A stretch of 64,000 nt of DNA from Odiellus spinosus (taxonomy: Eukaryota > Arthropoda > Arachnida > Opiliones > Phalangiidae), in NCBI GenBank assembly GCA_963920705.1, contig OY987227.1:19183434-19247433 (forward strand), read 5' to 3'. Below are positions 58,173 through 64,000 of this stretch, one piece after another. Each line of letters begins with the position of its first letter. Positions within the stretch are counted from its first letter, which is position 1. Position numbers and translations under genes: made by a program. The notes beneath the pieces are model-generated. The model had not been told where the DNA came from. It did no database searches and worked only from the letters and a program-made list of their open reading frames with translations.

Positions 58173-58245
58173 AAATGAGGTGTATTGATACAAAATGCGG
58201 AACCTCACAAGAAAAAGTAGTTCGTGTAAACTCTTCCTGAAAACG
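58173..58245 (-). mobile_element. MITE family C, copy 6 (inverted next to copy 5)
   Basis: Its reverse complement reads GAGTTTACACGAACTACTTT, then TTTTGTATCAATACACCTCA. It lies 40 bp from copy 5 in opposite orientation, so the pair can fold into a long hairpin. Confidence 0.65.
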
Positions 58246-59267
58246 AGTTAGCTAAAAACCTAAAACCTGACCTAAAAGAGATCTAAAAACACGGCGCTGG
58301 GATTTTTTTAAAGCTTAACTTCGGTTTTATATACGAAATGGGAAATATGTCATAAAAAACTAGTGGATGGTAAATTTGGGAACTGTTTTTGTCTCTCTCA
58401 CTTTATCCAAAAGGCTCCTCGCCGCTGTCACCCTTGTAAAGAGAGGGTCAAAACGAAATATGGATATTTTCAATTGAATCATTACTTCAAAATTCATACC
58501 CGAAGTGAATCACAGAACGGGGCTAATTAATAAAACCACGCCACTCATGCCTATTGGTATCCAAGTCAAAAATAAGAACCCTTTTTTCTTGGATACCTCT
58601 TGAAACTAGAAGTAAAAGCTCCGAAGATGAGAAAAAATAAAAACTAGATTTTCCTTATCATACATACTCTCTTTAACAACAGAGTCAGAGGAATCCTCCA
58701 AAAATCTTTTTTCATTTCTCCTTTCTATCCTATTCCATTTGGACTGAACTTTTGCAGTCTACTTTTTCTATAGTATATGTATTCTTTCGCTTAGAGTTTC
58801 GTACGCTGTTACCTCAAATTTATCTAGACTTTACTATAGCAACGAGTTCGAGAAGTGAAAAAGAAACAAGATGGTCAAGCCCTAAAATAGCCACACTTCT
58901 CATGATAGTTTAAATGAAACTTCATCCAAATTGTAATATATGCTTAAACATATACGCGACTACTTATTTCTCTGCTCGATGACGTTTTTCGGTCATTTCT
59001 GGGGACATCCAACTTTTGACTTTAGATAGCACGGAACATAGAGCCTAGGAGTGGTGTGGCTAAAAAGTAACGAATCAGTACGGCATGAAGTTAATGAAAG
59101 GTTCTTTGAAGTTGTCCCTTTCTTGTTAGATGATGCTTCCTCTTTTACTCGGAAGGGGCGTAGTTCATACCCAGTTTAGGGAATTTCGAACTCATTTCTG
59201 ACGGAAAGGTTTTCTTTCGCGTTGGCGAAAGGGACATTATGTTAAATTCGTTGTACCACTGCGTTCA
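58246..59267. other. No recognised gene
   Basis: Unremarkable AT-rich DNA; nothing identified. Confidence 0.4.
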
Positions 59268-59375
59268 CCGAGATCAGCTTTGACCACGTAATCGGTGTAT
59301 AAACCTGTAGCTGTGACTGTACTAAAGTGATTACGTAACTGAGGACGTATTTAGCATTGCCATTTAAAGTACGCA
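59268..59375 (+). mobile_element. MITE family B, copy 1
   Basis: CACGTAATCGGTGTATAAAC, CTGTGACTGTACTAAAGTGA, TTACGTAACTGAGGACGTAT and TTAGCATTGCC define the family. Confidence 0.65.
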
Positions 59376-59420
59376 GTCAGTGAAGTCGGTGTTCATATTT
59401 TACGGACGCAAATAACCACT

Positions 59421-59470
59421 CCAACGGCTTTGACAGCTCTTGTGAATTCTGAGTTCAGATTTACTGGTGC
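59421..59470 (+). mobile_element. Fragment of MITE family A
   Basis: GGCTTTGACAGCTCTTGTGA and TCTGAGTTCAGATTTACTGG match family A interior blocks. Confidence 0.4.
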
Positions 59471-60049
59471 AAAAATTTATTATATATGCATTAATCGAAT
59501 ATTTAGTCCACGAGGGTTTTCATATACTATTGAATATGCTAGTATTAAAGTTGAATTCTCCAAAATACTACTGTTTGTTCAAGAACAGTTTCCGAAACTT
59601 TTACGGAAGATGAGCGGAGTTAATATCGTGTAAAAGTTAGTTTTATCGAACTTCTCATAAACAGGAGCATAACACCTCGGGAAAAATGACGGAATTAAAA
59701 GCTGATAAAGTGGCAGCATATGTGCGTAAAAGTCCAAGTATTTTTTTCCCGACTGGAAGGGAATTGTTTAATACTATAATAACTATTTTTATTTTTCTTC
59801 GTACCGTATGTTCGAACATAAAGTTTTTTCTTTCAAGTTTGTCTGGCGTAAAATTGATTCTATTGTATTAAATATACAACTCTAAACCGTCTGCTAGAAG
59901 TGTCTACACCATACAGACAAAGGGTAGTTAGGCCTAGCTTTTAAAAGCGAGATACGTGAATTTACTTTCAGGGCAGAAAAACCTCTACCGGTTGCCTGTC
60001 AAGGACTGGAACTCCTTTCTTCATTTTCTTGCTATAAATTAATACCGAG

Positions 60050-60165
60050 GGGCTGATCACGCAACGTAATCGGTGTATACAAGAGTATAGCTTTGACTGC
60101 GCTAAAGGGGATTATGAAACTGTGTACGTAGCATTACCAAAGGCTAGAATCAAACCGCGTAATCG
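60050..60165 (+). mobile_element. MITE family B, copy 2
   Basis: GCAACGTAATCGGTGTATAC, AGCTTTGACTGCGCTAAAGG and GTACGTAGCATTACC align with copy 1. A second GCGTAATCGGTATTTGATAC lies just downstream. Confidence 0.6.
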
Positions 60166-61182
60166 GTATTTGATACGAAAGTGTTTAAACCTTCAATTAT
60201 AATACCAGGAATTTTGGGTTACGGTAAATCTAAAACCCACATCTTTGGCCATAAGAACCATACACGAATCAGATTAAAAAAAATTTAGTAAAACTATAAT
60301 TCTATAATAAAAACTGACATCAAAACCCCTTTCTTCTTCTAAAGCCTTGTTCAGACTTAGATAAGTAGAGTTAGTTAAATCAGGCTCTGACGTAAATCAC
60401 AAAAACACGTGACTGTTCGTAATTTTACAATAAACACGTCATCACTATGGTCGCGTGGCTATGGTAGAGCCTACAGTTGATTCTTGGCCGTTCTGGCACG
60501 TGATAAGGTCGCTTTCGCGCCGTATTTTTCGTAAAACTAATTAATCGAGAAAGTTCTATCTTTCGTAGGAGAGGGGAACGCTTAGAAATTTAGTATTTAC
60601 TTTTCTGCAGGGATTTTATATGAGGAGTTTTGAATGCTGTGCCCGTAAGTGACCGATAAAACTCGAATTGACTGAACATTATCGTGTGAACCGGCCTTTA
60701 AAAGTCTGATATGTCTTAAGCCTAATATCAAAACTACAAGAGAAAGCAAAAAAACAAAACAAAAACTAAAGGTTTTTATTACCTACAATGCAGCTTAGCC
60801 TTTTTATATCAGGGCTCTCTAAAGAAAAACAATCCTCATAACCTCAAAACCATCTGGAACCCTATTTATTGATCCTCGTAATACGCGTAGCTACCCAGAA
60901 GAGGGAAGGAGAACTAGAAAATATATAGATAGGAATAAGCGCGCAGCTTCTAATGTAATATCATCCCACTCGCCCAAACCCTTCCATTACCAAACATTTC
61001 CATTCAACTTCCATAAGAAAGCTAGGTGGGATCGTATATCTTGGCAACAATTTTGTCATACCAGCCTCCAAGTATTTAAACGTCCCCTAATATTAATCAC
61101 TTATCTACTAGAAACTGAACAAACTATAATAGCATAAGTAATAAAACCAAAAATATGATAGTCGTATACTGAAAAAAAAAAA

Positions 61183-61215
<33 letters not shown>

Positions 61216-64000
61216 TTCCGAAGTTAGTTCTCAGAAAATTCGGAAAATTTCCAATAAAGTTACGAAAATTTTGTACATTTTGCAGCGACTCATTGGAAAA
61301 TTTCAGTTTGTTTGACAGATAACCATGTCATTGGAATTTACTGACTAGGAGAGCCACCAAAACATGATATTCTATAAACTCTATTGGTATAAGTTTAAAC
61401 GTAATCCAAAAAAAAAAAAAAAATCATAATTTCGATAATATAAAAATTTAAGTAAATTTCTAAAACTATTTGATCTATTTAATAAGTTTATAATAGTTAT
61501 ACCAATATTATTAGCTAGTTAATAATTAATATCACGACTTCAAGTATAGGATTACATAGTTTAACCCTAAACTCAATAACCTTGGGCTCTTTGCAAAGGG
61601 TATTTTTTGAACTTAGTCCAAGAATATTTCTTTAAAAATAAATTATTCTAGCATTTGATGCGTTTTCGGATTGTTAAACTTGTGAATTTAGCGGACTACG
61701 TATAGGTAGTGACGTCTAAGAAACCAATGTAACTTATTCCAACCACACGGTTACCAACAGTTAATATTCGTAGAAAACATAAAATACGAAATAATCCAAA
61801 AGAGGAACACATAGGAAATACAATCTCACACTTATACTATAAAACTTATGGTAACGTTAGTTATGCGGCGTTATGATATTCATCCATTTTAGGGATAAAT
61901 AGAGACAGAATTCGAGGAATAGTAGAAGGAAACGAACAACAGGGCGCTCACGACAGTTGCCTAGTTACGGTATTAACGGATTTCGGCGCACTAATACCGT
62001 AAACAATTCGTTCGACTTTCGTCTAATCAATGAATGTTTAGGGAAATGAGAAATAACGGAAGGACAGGATACTTGAAAATTCAACGCTGAATAACTTCGT
62101 AGAGCTTGTCTCAATTACTCTGAACGAATTGTAATAGCCAAAAAGGAAAAGTGCGGGCCAGAGAACTAGAGCAACTCGAAGATTCGTTATAGGAATGGGC
62201 GAAAATGGTGAAATTAAATTAACACGAGAAGCCAGGAAACGCCTATAAGTCGTCTCAATTAGGACAAGGGAGGTACAGAGTGAAGGACGTATAACGAGCG
62301 ACGCGTTTCCCGGCGGCGTACGTCACCCGCGCCCTTCCTTACCAAATTACACGAAAATAAAATGTTATATACCAAGTCTCAAATATATAAATACATATAT
62401 GTACAAATATATAATTCTTCTCATCGTAACGAGATTAAAATCGAATCCTTGAAACGAAGTTTCTCCGAGCTATACAATTGCGCCCCGAAAAATCAAAGGC
62501 ACATCAGGCTGCTGGTCACTTGGAATTGAACTGGATGTGCCAAGTGAAGCTATCTGTTATTTCTATTATTTGTTTAGTTTGAAAATAAAGGAAGCCTCGC
62601 TTTGCGTATGCTGCCAATTCAAGGTTGTATATAACGTATCAGCTTTCAGGAACGTGGAAGGAAATCTGTCAATTAACCGGAGTGCAAATTTCTGGTGAAA
62701 ATTGCTTTATCATTTCTATGATTTTAATCCAATCTCTAGAGAGTGTCAATATATCCATCGGTAGTATAATTATAGTGAAAATATTATTCCGACAAATAAA
62801 AGTTAAAATTTTCATTGGTAGGATTGACTGCTTTTAATTTGCTGACTAATTCACAATCTTTTTTCCGTAATTCAGAGACAATTCCAGAAGATTTTATACG
62901 ACACGAACAAGGCTTAGTTTAAAAAGAGTAAAAACCCTTGATTTTTCCTTTAAAATGTACCGAAACAAGTAAAAGTTGATTGAAATTGGAAAACAAGCAA
63001 TTTTTAGCCACACCTCCCTTTTCAGAATGTCTTATATTGTTTAAAGATGTAGTAGGTATCCATGATGCGTGTTGTAGTGAGATTAGTCTTAGCGCGCTCT
63101 AGAAAATATACTAGATGGTGAATAGGGTCTATTTCAAAAAGTTTTTTTTTTTTTTTTTCAAAAACTTAAACGTTTCCAAAAAATAGCCGGATAATAGGCT
63201 TTGCGCGCAAGCCAGGATTACACTTATCGTGCTATGTGCGCTTATCTGTATTATGATTATAAAAAGGTAAATGTCTATCGAGGTGTGGCTTCCCTTACGG
63301 ACTTCGCTAACTTGCTAATATGTTAATATCAAGTTCAACACAGTACACTAAAATATATTCTTCGAACAAACCATAAGCAACGTGTAAACAATTTGTCACG
63401 GAAAAAATAATCAAATATTGCAACTCAAGCGTATCTTGGGGTATAAATAACAAACTCGATGAGTAGCAATCGAAATTACCATTAATCTAAGATCAACAAC
63501 ATAAGCCTTGGCAAGTAGGTATCCTAATTACCGTTAATTAACACCACGCCTTCCCGCTAAGAACTGAAAAACAAAAATAAGATCAAAACATCGGTAATCC
63601 ATCAATCTCTGCATATATAGAGTAGAAGTACCGCTAGTACGATAATTAGACCAGAAAAGGTTGGGAAAGAGAGCAAAGGCATAATTCTTCATTTGACTAA
63701 GGAGTATAGATTTCTCCCCTGAGGAGAAAGAGTTGAAATTTCGAATTCTATTCGTCACCTTAACTATATGTGGACTCCGTGCGGCGCGATGCGGGGTTCT
63801 CAAACCTCGACGGACCGATTTGACATTATATAGCTTTCAGTCCTTTCAGTAAAAGGTTTCATCAAGTACAAGGTTAGCTTAAGACTCCCTCTAAGACCCT
63901 TAAAGTAGACAGAAAGGCAAGTCCACGTTTGAACGGACTGACTCCATTATTATCAAGAAGAAGGGTAATCAAGCTAAAGTCCTCGTAGGCCTCTTTGAAG
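60166..64000. other. No recognised gene; microsatellite at 61184-61216
   Basis: (AAT)n occupies about 61184-61216. CpG-richer DNA around 61900-62340 is mildly promoter-like. A plus-strand stretch around 62446-62620 is open, with balanced composition, but unrecognised and lacks good splice sites. The minus-strand frame 63534-63803 is unrecognised. Confidence 0.35.

Noticed and set aside
1..64000. TTAGGC word frequency as a sign of nematode telomeric repeats
   Set aside because: Outside the 34-bp array the count is near what base composition predicts, and no tandem TTAGGC run exists.

Overview
This window is AT-rich metazoan nuclear DNA. The evidence is GT-AG introns, poly(A) signals, many microsatellites and poly(A) tracts, short inverted-repeat elements and no bacterial-style gene packing. 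The Tim9 sequence and a short degenerate TTAGG-like run suggest an arthropod or a close relative, but the species is not determined here. CpG is not obviously depleted.

Three protein-coding genes are supported, and all had to be assembled across introns. (1) An IRF2BP-family corepressor lies on the minus strand in two coding exons (38875-39727 and 35954-36702), predicted at 533 aa with the family's N-terminal zinc finger and C-terminal RING. (2) TIMM9 lies on the plus strand in three exons (50792-51503), 98 aa with the twin CX3C motif. (3) A Rab32/38-family small GTPase lies on the minus strand in eight exons (55411 down to 52454), predicted at 233 aa with all G motifs and a C-terminal CC. 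TIMM9 and the Rab gene converge tail to tail with about 950 bp between stop codons.

Layout: 1-35 kb is gene-poor, with dispersed short inverted-repeat (MITE-like) families, tandem arrays, foldback elements and a few CpG-rich, promoter-like islands (about 3.0-3.5, 7.8-8.0, 25.8-26.4 and 28.0-28.3 kb) that have no assignable gene. 35.9-40.5 kb is the IRF2BP gene and its CpG-rich promoter. 41-50 kb holds another promoter-like island (42.1-42.4), a 34-bp tandem array (45.5-46.1), an excellent SINE with target-site duplications (46.98-47.3) and a large NAAT-tetranucleotide array (48.4-49.1). 50.7-55.5 kb is the gene-dense part. 55.5-64 kb is repeats without a recognised gene.

The most notable item is the SINE: its first 44 nt can fold exactly like the Alu domain of SRP (7SL) RNA. 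Also of interest are the Gln-to-His change in switch II of the Rab, transposon-derived introns in the Rab and TIMM9 genes, a six-copy MITE family, a T-shaped palindrome at 19.2 kb, and a strong excess of the palindrome TGACGTCA. No CRISPR array, rRNA, convincing tRNA gene or long transposase/reverse-transcriptase ORF was seen.
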